DNA from: an uncultured Lachnospiraceae bacterium
Lineage (GTDB): Bacteria; Bacillota; Clostridia; Lachnospirales; Lachnospiraceae
NCBI GenBank assembly: GCA_910578175.1
Contig: CAJTPF010000005.1
Coordinates: 1-58,314, forward strand
Direction: 5' to 3'
Length of the DNA: 58,314 nt
A program made the translations under genes and the position numbers. The notes below the pieces were generated by a model. It was not told the DNA's origin, did no database searches, and worked only from the letters and a program-made list of their open reading frames with translations. Below, in pieces: positions 35,828 through 44,403 of this stretch. Positions within the stretch are counted from its first letter, which is position 1. The number at the start of each line of letters is the position of its first letter.

Positions 35828-36039
35828 CCGGAACCATGGAAGTGCTGGGAAAACCTGTACTCAGTGACGAAAAAAATCATAAATCCACCTATGTGACGCT
35901 TCTGGGAATAGAGGGAGCACAGCAGAGGGTGCAGGAACTGACAAAAAGCGCATTAGATGATCTGTTGAAGATTCGCGGATGTACGGAGGAGTCTTTTATT
36001 TGGATGTTATTAAATAGTTTGGTATCCCGGGAAAAATAA
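35764..36039 (+). pseudogene. ispA: Farnesyl/geranyl diphosphate synthase, 3' part (out of frame)
   Basis: The open frame carries the C-terminal part of the same enzyme: GLAFQIKDDILDVTG with the second DDxxD motif, then KSTYVTLLGIEGAQ. It overlaps the 5' part and has no ribosome site of its own. Together the pieces would make about 300 aa, the normal size of IspA. If the shift is real, the product lacks its second metal site. Confidence 0.8.
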
Positions 36040-36059
36040 CGGGAAACCGGAGGTTGTAT

Positions 36060-37931
36060 ATGATACTGGAAAAGATAAATAAAGTAAATGACATAAAAGA
36101 TATTCCAAAAGAAGAATATGGTGAACTGGCAGCGGAAATCCGTAATTTTCTGATTGAAAAGATTAGCAGGAACGGCGGTCATCTGGCCTCGAATCTTGGG
36201 GTGGTGGAACTCACCATGGCGCTGCATCTGGCGCTGGAACTGCCCACGGATAAGATTATATTTGATGTGGGTCATCAGGCATATACCCATAAGCTTCTGA
36301 CCGGCAGAAAGGATGCTTTTAACGAGCTCCGGGTATACGGCGGAATGAGCGGTTTTCCAAAGAGAAGGGAAAATGAATGTGATTGTTTTGATACCGGACA
36401 CAGTTCCACTTCCATATCGGCAGGACTGGGAATGGTGGTCGGCAAACAACTGTCCGGTGAACCGGGTACGGTGGTTTCCGTGATCGGGGATGGTGCGCTG
36501 ACCGGAGGAATGGCATTTGAAGGATTAAATAATGCGGCGCAGTTGAAGCGGAATTTTATCATTATCCTGAATGATAATAATATGTCCATATCCGAAAATG
36601 TGGGTGGTATGTCCGGATATTTAAGTACCATGCGTGCCGGAGAAGCATATAATGATTTGAAATCCGGTGTGGTGGATACGTTAACGAAGATTCCGGTGGT
36701 AGGAGACAAGCTGGTCAGCCAGATCAGGAAAACGAAAAGCGGGATCAAGCAGCTGGTCATACCGGGGATGTTGTTTGAAAATATGGGAATCACATATCTT
36801 GGTCCGGTGGACGGTCATAATATAAACCGTATGGTAAGTCTGATCAAAGAAGCAAGACGATTGGATCATCCGGTTTTAATTCATGTTATCACAAAAAAGG
36901 GAAAAGGATATGTACCGGCTGAAAAACATCCTTCCATGTTTCATGGTGTGGAGCCGTTTAACCGGGAAACGGGACAGTCCCTGACAAAAAAAGAGAAGCC
37001 GACCTATACGGATGTATTTTCCAAAGCCATTGTCCGGCTTGCAGAACAGGATGAGAAGATAGTTACGGTCACGGCGGCCATGCCCGACGGTACAGGACTG
37101 AAGAAATTCGCAGGCCTGTATCCGGAACGTTTTTTTGATGTGGGAATTGCAGAAGAACATGCGGTCACTTATGCGGCCGGACTGGCGATGTCCGGGCTAA
37201 AGCCTTTTGTTGCGGTATATTCTTCTTTCCTACAGCGTGCATTTGACCAGATTTTACATGATGTCTGTATTCAGGATCTGCCGGTAACCTTTATGATAGA
37301 CCGGGCAGGGCTGGTGGGGAGTGATGGTGAAACCCATCAGGGGATTTTTGATTTATCTTATTTATCCGCTATACCTAATATGAATATTCTTGCACCCATG
37401 AATAAATATGAACTGGCAGATGCGGTTAAGTTTGCCGCAGGTTTTCATCATCCGCTGGCTATCCGCTATCCGAGAGGGACGGCCTTTGACGGTCTGAAGG
37501 AACACCGGACGCCTGTGCGGTATGGAAAGAGCCTTCTTTTGTATGAAGAGAAAGATATTGCATTGCTGGCCGCCGGCTCCATGACGGAAATAGCCATAGC
37601 AGTCAGGCAGCGGTTAAAAGAACAGGGATATTCAGTATCCGTGGTAAATGCCAGATTTATTAAACCCGTGGACGAGGAAATGATCGAATATCTTGCAAAA
37701 AATCACAAACTTCTGGTTACGTTGGAAGAGAACGTACTCAGCGGAGGATTTGGCGAGCATGTCCTGCGGATCGTTTCCTTCATGAATCTGAAGATCAAAG
37801 TGTTTCCGGTTGCGATTCCCAATGTATATGTGGAACATGGGAATCTGCAGATTTTAAAGCAGGAAACAGGGATAGATGCGGACAGTATCGCCGGGAGAAT
37901 ACGGAAGAAATGCGAGGAGTCGGGACTATGA
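36060..37931 (+). CDS. dxs: 1-deoxy-D-xylulose-5-phosphate synthase
   Basis: 623 aa, full length. ThDP motif GDGALTGGMAFEGLNN...NDNNMSIS, pyrimidine-binding domain with DVGIAEEHAVTYAAGLA, and a transketolase C-terminal domain. It condenses pyruvate and glyceraldehyde-3-phosphate to open the MEP isoprenoid pathway, feeding IspA encoded just upstream. ATG 36060 has CCGGAGG six bases before it; TTG 36054 does not fit the spacing. The 3' end overlaps tlyA. Confidence 0.96.
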   Translation: MILEKINKVNDIKDIPKEEYGELAAEIRNFLIEKISRNGGHLASNLGVVELTMALHLALELPTDKIIFDVGHQAYTHKLLTGRKDAFNELRVYGGMSGFPKRRENECDCFDTGHSSTSISAGLGMVVGKQLSGEPGTVVSVIGDGALTGGMAFEGLNNAAQLKRNFIIILNDNNMSISENVGGMSGYLSTMRAGEAYNDLKSGVVDTLTKIPVVGDKLVSQIRKTKSGIKQLVIPGMLFENMGITYLGPVDGHNINRMVSLIKEARRLDHPVLIHVITKKGKGYVPAEKHPSMFHGVEPFNRETGQSLTKKEKPTYTDVFSKAIVRLAEQDEKIVTVTAAMPDGTGLKKFAGLYPERFFDVGIAEEHAVTYAAGLAMSGLKPFVAVYSSFLQRAFDQILHDVCIQDLPVTFMIDRAGLVGSDGETHQGIFDLSYLSAIPNMNILAPMNKYELADAVKFAAGFHHPLAIRYPRGTAFDGLKEHRTPVRYGKSLLLYEEKDIALLAAGSMTEIAIAVRQRLKEQGYSVSVVNARFIKPVDEEMIEYLAKNHKLLVTLEENVLSGGFGEHVLRIVSFMNLKIKVFPVAIPNVYVEHGNLQILKQETGIDADSIAGRIRKKCEESGL

Positions 37932-38773
37932 AAGAAAGACTGGATGTCATGCTGGTGGCCAGAGGGCTGGCAGAATCACGGGAAAAAGCGAAAGCCGTCA
38001 TTATGAGCGGAAATGTATTCGTGAATTCATGCAGGGAAGATAAAGCGGGTTCCATGTTTGATGAGAAAGCAATCATCGAAGTAAAAGGAAATACCCTGAA
38101 ATATGTCAGCCGCGGCGGATTAAAGCTGGAAAAAGCCATGGATAATTTTTCGGTATCGCTGACCGGAAAAATTTGCATGGATGTGGGAGCTTCTACCGGT
38201 GGGTTTACCGACTGTATGCTGCAGAACGGGGCCGTTAAGGTGTATTCCGTAGACGTGGGACACGGACAACTGGCATGGAAATTACGTCAGGATGACCGGG
38301 TCGTATGTATGGAAAAAACCAATATCCGGTATGTTACACCGGAAGATATACCGGATAAGATCGGGGTCACATCCATCGACGTATCTTTTATATCCCTGAC
38401 CAAGGTGTTGCTGCCGGTCAAAAATCTTTTAGAAGACCATGGAGACGTGGTCTGTCTGATCAAACCCCAGTTTGAAGCAGGCAGGGAAAAGGTGGGGAAA
38501 AAAGGAGTGGTGAAAGATAAGAGCGTTCACTGTGAAGTCATTCGTATGGTGGCCGAATATGCCCGTTCCATCGGTTTTTTCGTGTGTGATCTGGATTTTT
38601 CACCGATAAAAGGACCGGAGGGAAATATTGAATATCTGCTGCATATCGTAAATTCCGTTTCAGAACCGGAACCTGCTGCGGATCACAGTTCTGAACGGTA
38701 TTTACCGCCGGAGAATATGGAAGATGTCATTTGCGAAGTTGTGGAACGCGCACATGGTACTCTTGATAAATAA
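37928..38773 (+). CDS. tlyA: TlyA family 2'-O-methyltransferase (S4 + FtsJ)
   Basis: 281 aa. The N-terminal S4 RNA-binding domain (RLDVMLVARGLAESREKAKA, then VISRGGLKLEKAM-like) is followed by an FtsJ Rossmann methyltransferase with the SAM motif DVGASTGGFTDCMLQ. Homologues methylate rRNA cytidine 2'-OH. ATG 37928 (GAGGAG nine bases before) is preferred over ATG 37910. It overlaps dxs by four bases (ATGA). Confidence 0.92.
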   Translation: MKERLDVMLVARGLAESREKAKAVIMSGNVFVNSCREDKAGSMFDEKAIIEVKGNTLKYVSRGGLKLEKAMDNFSVSLTGKICMDVGASTGGFTDCMLQNGAVKVYSVDVGHGQLAWKLRQDDRVVCMEKTNIRYVTPEDIPDKIGVTSIDVSFISLTKVLLPVKNLLEDHGDVVCLIKPQFEAGREKVGKKGVVKDKSVHCEVIRMVAEYARSIGFFVCDLDFSPIKGPEGNIEYLLHIVNSVSEPEPAADHSSERYLPPENMEDVICEVVERAHGTLDK

Positions 38774-38789
38774 TATTGGAGTTCGCAGA

Positions 38790-39650
38790 ATGGAAAAGTA
38801 TTATATTATTACAAATCCTTTAAAAGATAAAGATTTGACAGTAACAAACCGGATTGCAGGATATCTTGGCAGCAGGGGAATGACGGTAAAAGGCAATATG
38901 GTGGCAGGCAGCGTATGCCGGAAACATGAGAGTTATACAAATCCCGCAGATATTGAAGACGATACCCGGTGCGTGATCGTAATCGGCGGCGACGGTACCC
39001 TGATTCAGGCCGCCAGGGATTTAAGAAATAAAGATATCCCAATGATCGGTGTAAATCTGGGAAATCTGGGATTTCTGGCAGAGATTGAAAAAGATTCAGT
39101 AGAGGAAACCCTGGATATGCTGATCCGGGATGATTTTACCATAGAATCCCGTATGATGCTGACCGGATGTATCTACAGAAATCAGGAGAAGATCCAGGAA
39201 AATATTGCTTTGAACGATATCGTATTTGGCAGGAGCGGAACTTTGCGGGTTGTGGATTTTAAAGTTTATGTCAACCGGAAGTTTTTAAAACAATACAGTG
39301 CGGATGGAATCATCATTACGACCCCTACCGGTTCCACCGCTTATAATCTGTCTGCCGGAGGACCGATATTGGAGCCATGTGCCAATATCATTGCCATAAC
39401 GCCCATCTGTTCCCATTCGCTGGGTTCCAGAAGCATAGTTTTTTCAACGGACTCCGTGATTCAGATTGAGATCTGTGAAGACCGCCATCTGGAAGAAAAT
39501 GAGACGAAGGTATATTTCGACGGAAATGCTTCCTTTGCACTTCAGACCGGGGATAGAATTGAAATTACAAAATCCGTTCTGGATACCAAGATCATAAAGC
39601 TGAACCGATTGAGTTTTATAGAAGTATTACATAAAAAACTTTTAGGTTAA
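38790..39650 (+). CDS. nadK: NAD kinase
   Basis: 286 aa. GGDGTLIQAARDL is the GGDG nucleotide-binding motif, followed by VNLGNLGFLAEIE and TPTGSTAYNLSAGGPI. It phosphorylates NAD to NADP. ATG 38790 with TTGGAG about eight bases upstream starts the expected MEKYYIITNP. An in-frame ATG at 38724 lies inside tlyA and is not needed. Confidence 0.95.
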   Translation: MEKYYIITNPLKDKDLTVTNRIAGYLGSRGMTVKGNMVAGSVCRKHESYTNPADIEDDTRCVIVIGGDGTLIQAARDLRNKDIPMIGVNLGNLGFLAEIEKDSVEETLDMLIRDDFTIESRMMLTGCIYRNQEKIQENIALNDIVFGRSGTLRVVDFKVYVNRKFLKQYSADGIIITTPTGSTAYNLSAGGPILEPCANIIAITPICSHSLGSRSIVFSTDSVIQIEICEDRHLEENETKVYFDGNASFALQTGDRIEITKSVLDTKIIKLNRLSFIEVLHKKLLG

Positions 39651-39662
39651 TTCAGAGAGCGT

Positions 39663-40142
39663 ATGGAAAGGCATGAATACGATATGAAAATTCAACGTCA
39701 TAGCAAAATTATTGAATTGATAAATGAATATGACATCGAGACACAGGAAGAACTGGCGGACAAGTTAAATGCAACAGGTTATAATGTTACCCAGGCTACC
39801 GTATCCAGGGATATCCGTCAGTTAAAACTGATCAAGCAGAATATCAATGGAAAACAAAAGTATGTCGTTTTACAGAGCGGTATTTCGGATATGAATGAGA
39901 AATATATCCGGATTCTGAGGGATGGATTTGTATCTATGGCCATGGCCCAGAATATTCTGGTGATCAAGACGGTAGCAGGAATGGCCATGGCGGTGGCTGC
40001 AGCGCTGGATGCCATGGAATGGCCGGAAGTGGTAGGCTCCATTGCCGGAGACGATACGATCATGTGTGCCATAGGGAGTGTGGACGAGACGCTGATCGTT
40101 ATGGATAAGCTGAATAAATTAATTCAAAACAGCGGAGATTAG
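39663..40142 (+). CDS. argR: Arginine repressor ArgR/AhrC
   Basis: 159 aa. The N-terminal winged helix (KIQRHSKIIELINEYDIETQ, then EELADKLNATGYNVTQATVSRD) binds ARG boxes. The C-terminal oligomerisation domain contains the arginine-contact segment GSIAGDDTIMCA. It controls arginine synthesis and breakdown. ATG 39663 is used; ATG 39684 is an alternative with GGAAAGG 12 bases upstream. Its place before recN is conserved in Firmicutes. Confidence 0.94.
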   Translation: MERHEYDMKIQRHSKIIELINEYDIETQEELADKLNATGYNVTQATVSRDIRQLKLIKQNINGKQKYVVLQSGISDMNEKYIRILRDGFVSMAMAQNILVIKTVAGMAMAVAAALDAMEWPEVVGSIAGDDTIMCAIGSVDETLIVMDKLNKLIQNSGD

Positions 40143-40182
40143 AGAACTGACATTCGGAGAGAATCAGGGTTAGGAGGTTAAA

Positions 40183-41877
40183 ATGCTGTTAAATGTAAAT
40201 GTAAAAAACCTTGCCCTTATTAAACAGGCAGATGTATATTTTGATGAAGGGATGAATATACTGACAGGAGAAACCGGAGCCGGAAAGTCTATTATCATCG
40301 GTTCTATACTCATTGCACTGGGAGGCAAAGTTCCCAGAGACATGATCCGGGAAGACGAAAAGGAAGCATTGGTGGAACTGGTCTTTCAGATAAAGGATGA
40401 AGAAACAAAGGAAAAACTGCGGGCACAGGGGATTGAGACCGAAGAGGATGACCAGGTTATCATATCCAGGAAAATCATGAATGGCAGAAGTACGATAAAA
40501 GTCAATGGAGAATGTTTTACCGCAGGGAATCTGAAAAAAGTTACAGAGCTGTTAATTGATATTCACGGTCAGCATGATCATCAGTCGCTGTTAAAACAAT
40601 CCAGGCATTTGGAGATACTGGATGAATTTTCGGAAAAGACATCCGGTAAAGTAAAAGCAGAGGTACGGCAGACCTGTAAGGAATGGAAAGAGCTGAAGCG
40701 ATCCCTGGAAGATTCGGATATGGATGACGAAACCAGAAACCGGGAGATTTCATTCTGTCAGTATGAGATCAACGAGATTGATGAAGCAGATCTGCATCCG
40801 GGAGAATATACGGAGCTGGAAGAATTGTATAAGAAAATGTCTTCATCAAAACAGTTGATCGAAACTTTGAATGAGGTTTACGGATTAACCGGATATGAAA
40901 ATGATTACTCTGCGGCAGAGCAGATCGGAAGGGCTTCTTCCATGATTCAAAATCTGTTGCCGTTGGATCCTTCGCTGGATTCACTGGCCTCTTCTTTTAT
41001 GGATTTAGAAGCGATCTGTCAGGATGTGAACCGAAATATAAAATCTTATGTGGAGGAACTGGCTTTTGATGAAGAGCAGACAGTGGAAACAGAAGAACGG
41101 CTGGATCTGTTAAATAAATTCCGGCAGAAGTATGCCAATCAGGCGGATAAATCAGAAGTGATTGACAAAATATTGGAATACAGGGACAGGCAAAAGGAAA
41201 AACTGGACAAACTGCTGCATCTGGAAGAACAGAAAAATGAACTGCAGCGTTTAGCTGCCGAAAAGGAACAACGGTTAAAGGAATTATCGGAAACCCTTTC
41301 CGAACGAAGAAAAAAACAGGCGAAAAAACTGGAAAAAGATATTATTTCCGTTTTAAAGGGATTGAATTTTCTGGATGTAAAATTTGAGATCGCCTTTTCG
41401 AAACGTCCGGATTTCAGTGAGAATGGAACCGATGAAGTGGAATTCATGATTTCCACCAATCCCGGCGAACCGATGCGTCCGCTGGCAAAAATCGCTTCCG
41501 GCGGAGAACTTTCCAGAATTATGCTGGGGATAAAAACGATCCTGGCATCCAAAGATAATATCGATACATTGATCTTTGATGAAATTGATACCGGAATCAG
41601 CGGAAGAACTGCCCAGATGGTGGCAGAACGAATGAAAGAAGTCAGCCGTGTCCATCAGATCATCTGTATTACCCATTTGCCGCAGATTGCGGCAATGGCA
41701 GATGTACATTTTCTGATAGAAAAATCGGTGATCCGTCAGGAAACGGTTACAGCCATTCATACATTAAATGAAAATGAATCCGTAACGGAAATCGCCAGAA
41801 TGTTAAGCGGTTCCAGGATTACGGAAACGGTTTTGGAAAATGCAAGAGAAATGAAAAAACTCAATAACAACATTTGA
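40183..41877 (+). CDS. recN: DNA repair protein RecN
   Basis: 564 aa SMC-like ATPase. Walker A GETGAGKSI near the N-terminus, long coiled-coil arms (about 170-370), signature ASGGELSRIMLGIK, and Walker B LIFDEIDTGISG near the C-terminus. It acts early in double-strand-break repair. AGGAGG precedes ATG 40183. No LexA box is visible in the 40-base gap after argR, so it probably shares the upstream transcript. Confidence 0.95.
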   Translation: MLLNVNVKNLALIKQADVYFDEGMNILTGETGAGKSIIIGSILIALGGKVPRDMIREDEKEALVELVFQIKDEETKEKLRAQGIETEEDDQVIISRKIMNGRSTIKVNGECFTAGNLKKVTELLIDIHGQHDHQSLLKQSRHLEILDEFSEKTSGKVKAEVRQTCKEWKELKRSLEDSDMDDETRNREISFCQYEINEIDEADLHPGEYTELEELYKKMSSSKQLIETLNEVYGLTGYENDYSAAEQIGRASSMIQNLLPLDPSLDSLASSFMDLEAICQDVNRNIKSYVEELAFDEEQTVETEERLDLLNKFRQKYANQADKSEVIDKILEYRDRQKEKLDKLLHLEEQKNELQRLAAEKEQRLKELSETLSERRKKQAKKLEKDIISVLKGLNFLDVKFEIAFSKRPDFSENGTDEVEFMISTNPGEPMRPLAKIASGGELSRIMLGIKTILASKDNIDTLIFDEIDTGISGRTAQMVAERMKEVSRVHQIICITHLPQIAAMADVHFLIEKSVIRQETVTAIHTLNENESVTEIARMLSGSRITETVLENAREMKKLNNNI

Positions 41878-41885
41878 CAGTGTGT

Positions 41886-41961
41886 AAAAACTCCTTCTGG
41901 ATAAACTATTTTTACGGGTAAAACTTGTGACCTGAAAAAGTTTGGAAAGGTGGAGTTTTTT
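41886..41961 (+). promoter_or_regulatory. Inverted repeat spanning the spoIVB leader and ribosome site
   Basis: AAAAACTCC (41886-41894) pairs with GGAGTTTTT (41952-41960), and a small inner stem TTTTA/TAAAA lies between. The right arm contains the GGAG of the spoIVB ribosome site and ends in a T run. It could act as the recN terminator, as a lid on spoIVB translation, or as both. GGATAAACT at about 41902-41910 resembles the -10 of sigma-F/G promoters without a clear -35. Confidence 0.4.
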
Positions 41962-43212
41962 GTGTCTGCAAAAAGAAAATACAGGAGAATTCTGATAGGA
42001 TTGCTGATCATCAGTACTATATTTACCTGTTTTTTTACGTATCATATGATAGATGAAATGATTCCGGATGAAATCAGTATCATAGAGGGAACGGAAGCGA
42101 ATCTGAAATCTAATCTTCTGGTTCAGTATACGGTTAAAAAAGAGGAAATGCAGGAGGTTGATCTTCAGACATCCAGGCACGCATCGCAGGACACAGCTAC
42201 CGGAGAATATAAGATTCAGGCGGATTTATTCGGACTGATCCATTTTAAGGATGTGGAAGTCAATGTGATCCGGAATCAGAAGCTGATTCCCGGCGGGATT
42301 CAGGTGGGAATTTATCTGCAGACCAAAGGCGTTATGATCATCGGTACCAGTCCCATCGGCGGAATGGACGGAATGAAATACGAACCAGCAGAAAACATTG
42401 TGAAACCTGATGATTATATCGTATCTTTGAACGGAGAGACTGTCAGTTCCAAATCCCAGCTTATGTTTCTGGTCAATAAGTTTGGAGACGAAGATATCAT
42501 ACTGGGATTAAACCGAAACGGAACCTATCTGGAAACCAGGATCACTCCGGTTCGAACCGCAGAAGATGAGTATAAACTGGGAATCTGGGTCAGGGATGAC
42601 ACCCAGGGAATCGGGACACTGACCTATATTACGGAACAGGGTGAGTTCGGAGCGCTGGGACACGGAATCAGCGATGTGGATACCGGGGCGTTGCTGAGTT
42701 CGGAAAATGGTACCCTTTATATGGCTGATATATGGGGGATCAAGAAGGGAGAAAGCGGAAATCCCGGCGGATTGTTAGGCTCTATTGAGTATGAAGAAGA
42801 TAATATCATTGGCGTGATTACTGATAATAATTCTCACGGAATATTTGGTAAAGCAGATAAAAATCTGGCAAAGTCATGCAAATATCCTGCAATGTCCATT
42901 GGTTTAAAACAGGAGGTCACTGCCGGTCCTGCAAAAATATTATGTGCACTGCAGGATGAAGTGGAAGAGTATGAGATAGAAATCGTCAGCGTGGATTATG
43001 CCAATAATGAAAAAAGCAAGGGAATGGTGATCCAGATTACGGATCCGGACCTGTTATCCAAAACCAATGGTATCGTTCAGGGGATGTCCGGTTCTCCGAT
43101 CATCCAGAACGGGAAACTTATCGGGGCAGTTACTCATGTGTTTGTTAAAGAGCCGGCAAAAGGGTATGGAATCTTTATAGAGACAATGCTGAGTGAAAAT
43201 AGTTCAGATTGA
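41962..43212 (+). CDS. spoIVB: SpoIVB serine peptidase (sigma-K checkpoint)
   Basis: 416 aa. One N-terminal membrane anchor, a PDZ domain (about 115-205, IIGTSPIGGMDG through NRNGTYLE) and an S55 peptidase domain with GALGHGISDVDTG (catalytic His) and GMSGSPIIQNGK (catalytic Ser). Secreted from the forespore, it triggers pro-sigma-K processing. GTG 41962 is preferred, six bases after GGTGGAG; GTG 41950 lies inside that site. It lies directly before spo0A as in most endospore formers. Confidence 0.94.
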   Translation: MSAKRKYRRILIGLLIISTIFTCFFTYHMIDEMIPDEISIIEGTEANLKSNLLVQYTVKKEEMQEVDLQTSRHASQDTATGEYKIQADLFGLIHFKDVEVNVIRNQKLIPGGIQVGIYLQTKGVMIIGTSPIGGMDGMKYEPAENIVKPDDYIVSLNGETVSSKSQLMFLVNKFGDEDIILGLNRNGTYLETRITPVRTAEDEYKLGIWVRDDTQGIGTLTYITEQGEFGALGHGISDVDTGALLSSENGTLYMADIWGIKKGESGNPGGLLGSIEYEEDNIIGVITDNNSHGIFGKADKNLAKSCKYPAMSIGLKQEVTAGPAKILCALQDEVEEYEIEIVSVDYANNEKSKGMVIQITDPDLLSKTNGIVQGMSGSPIIQNGKLIGAVTHVFVKEPAKGYGIFIETMLSENSSD

Positions 43213-43236
43213 TTTTACATCAGATATGTCAGAAAA

Positions 43237-43245
43237 TGTCGAAAA
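43237..43245 (+). promoter_or_regulatory. Candidate 0A box upstream of spo0A
   Basis: TGTCGAAAA fits the Spo0A-P binding core TGTCGAA exactly and lies about 20 bases before the -35 of the spo0A promoter, a position suited to autoregulation. Confidence 0.55.
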
Positions 43246-43262
43246 CATACGACAGATTAGGC

Positions 43263-43291
43263 TTGCAAAATAATGGCTTAAAATATATAAT
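43263..43291 (+). promoter_or_regulatory. Sigma-A type promoter of spo0A
   Basis: TTGCAA (43263-43268), exactly 17 bases, TATAAT (43286-43291), about 50 bases before the spo0A start and downstream of the 0A box. Confidence 0.65.
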
Positions 43292-43333
43292 TGTGTATGT
43301 AAGCGTAAAAAAATAAATAATAAGGAGGAAAAA

Positions 43334-43354
43334 ATGAAGACATGGGTTGTGTAA
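43334..43354 (+). CDS. Six-codon leader ORF overlapping the spo0A start
   Basis: ATG 43334 follows AAGGAGG (43322-43328) by an ideal five bases and encodes MKTWVV then TAA at 43352. The stop lies inside the first codons of spo0A in another frame. The spo0A ATG (43342) is 13 bases from the same ribosome site. It may be chance, or a coupled leader that tunes Spo0A output. Confidence 0.35.
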   Translation: MKTWVV

Positions 43355-44151
43355 AAGAAAAATTGGATGTTGTTATTGCAGATGATAATGAAAGGATCCT
43401 GCAGCTACTAAATGATATATTGAGTAATGATGATGAAATTGAAGTGGTAGGCATGGCAAGAAACGGAGAAGAAGCGGTTAATGTGATAACCACCAAACAG
43501 CCGGACGTGGTTCTGGTGGATATCATCATGCCGAAACTGGACGGCCTGGCAGTTATGGATAAAGTTAATAAAGAAGACACATTGAAAAAGAAGCCGGCAT
43601 TTGTGGTTTTGTCGGCGGTGGGCAGAGAGTCCATAACGGACGATGCTTTCGACCTGGGGGCCTGTTATTATATTATGAAGCCTTTTGACAATGAAATGGT
43701 ATTAAACCGGATCAAGCATATAAAGACAACACTGTATCGAAAAAGTCATGAACCGAGAAAGATTAATGCCTATGAAAATAAAAGCGAATACATAGAGCGG
43801 AATCTGGAAAGCGATGTGACAAATATCATACATGAAGTAGGCGTTCCGGCACATATTAAGGGATATCAGTTCTTAAGGGATGCCATAATCATGGCGATCA
43901 ATGATATGGAGATATTAAATTCCATTACAAAAGTCCTGTATCCTACCATTGCAATGAAAAATAATACCACGCCGAGCCGGGTGGAACGGGCGATCAGACA
44001 TGCTATTGAAGTGGCATGGAACAGGGGCAAGATGGATACCATTGATGCACTGTTTGGGTATACCATCAATAACGGCAAGGGAAAGCCTACGAATTCTGAA
44101 TTTATTGCATTGATCGCGGATAAGATCAGGCTGGAATACAAGAACGGATAA
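43342..44151 (+). CDS. spo0A: Sporulation master regulator Spo0A
   Basis: 269 aa. Receiver domain with acidic pocket VVIADDN, phospho-acceptor Asp 60 in VVLVDIIMPKLDG, and the conserved Lys in MKPFDNEM. The C-terminal DNA-binding domain contains PAHIKGYQFLRDAIIMAI, then PSRVERAIRHAIEVAWNRG. When phosphorylated it binds TGTCGAA sites and starts sporulation. ATG 43342 is 13 bases from the only ribosome site, longer than ideal. A 0A box and a vegetative promoter lie upstream; a terminator follows at 44208. Confidence 0.97.
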   Translation: MGCVKEKLDVVIADDNERILQLLNDILSNDDEIEVVGMARNGEEAVNVITTKQPDVVLVDIIMPKLDGLAVMDKVNKEDTLKKKPAFVVLSAVGRESITDDAFDLGACYYIMKPFDNEMVLNRIKHIKTTLYRKSHEPRKINAYENKSEYIERNLESDVTNIIHEVGVPAHIKGYQFLRDAIIMAINDMEILNSITKVLYPTIAMKNNTTPSRVERAIRHAIEVAWNRGKMDTIDALFGYTINNGKGKPTNSEFIALIADKIRLEYKNG

Positions 44152-44188
44152 TTTCAATGATTTCCTGGCTATTGAATAAATGTTTTAC

Positions 44189-44217
44189 TTTAAAAGAATA
44201 GAGAAATGAGTTATAAT
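44189..44217 (+). promoter_or_regulatory. Promoter for the glgA leader transcript
   Basis: TTTAAA (44189-44194), 17 bases, TATAAT (44212-44217). The -10 lies in the left arm of the spo0A terminator. A transcript from here would carry a leader of about 180 bases before glgA. Confidence 0.5.
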
Positions 44218-44262
44218 ATAAACGATAGTGAATCGTACTGTCTGATATTGTAACTCTTTTTT
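44208..44262 (+). terminator. Rho-independent terminator of spo0A
   Basis: GAGTTATAATAT (44208-44219) pairs with ATATTGTAACTC (44245-44256), 12 pairs with one G-U, enclosing an inner ACGAT/ATCGT hairpin and followed by six T residues. Confidence 0.75.
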
Positions 44263-44276
44263 ATATATTATATTTG

Positions 44277-44388
44277 TGCCGTGTCGGCATGTTTGGAAGG
44301 TTGAAAGAAATTTTATCAGGAAAGGATTGTGCGGCTGCCCGTCTTTCAACCGTTTAGGCGGGGCAGTATCGCAGCCGGGTCTGCGATA
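44277..44388 (+). promoter_or_regulatory. Structured glgA leader RNA with potential pseudoknot
   Basis: Four pairings are legible. TGCCG/CGGCA (44277-44289) is a small hairpin. GGTTGAAAGA (44299-44308) and TCTTTCAACC (44342-44351) form a perfect ten-pair stem. CTGCCC in its loop (44335-44340) can pair with GGGCAG (44361-44366) beyond the stem, giving a pseudoknot. TATCGCAG/CTGCGATA (44367-44388) is a perfect eight-pair hairpin directly before AGGGA and the glgA start. It matches no riboswitch class I recognise. A cis-regulatory role is inferred. Confidence 0.5.
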
Positions 44389-44403
44389 TGCATAGGGACA
44401 GAT

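Noticed and set aside
44329..44403. 25-residue N-terminal extension of GlgA from GTG 44329
   Set aside because: Lies in the structured leader, does not resemble GlgA; ATG 44404 gives the standard start.
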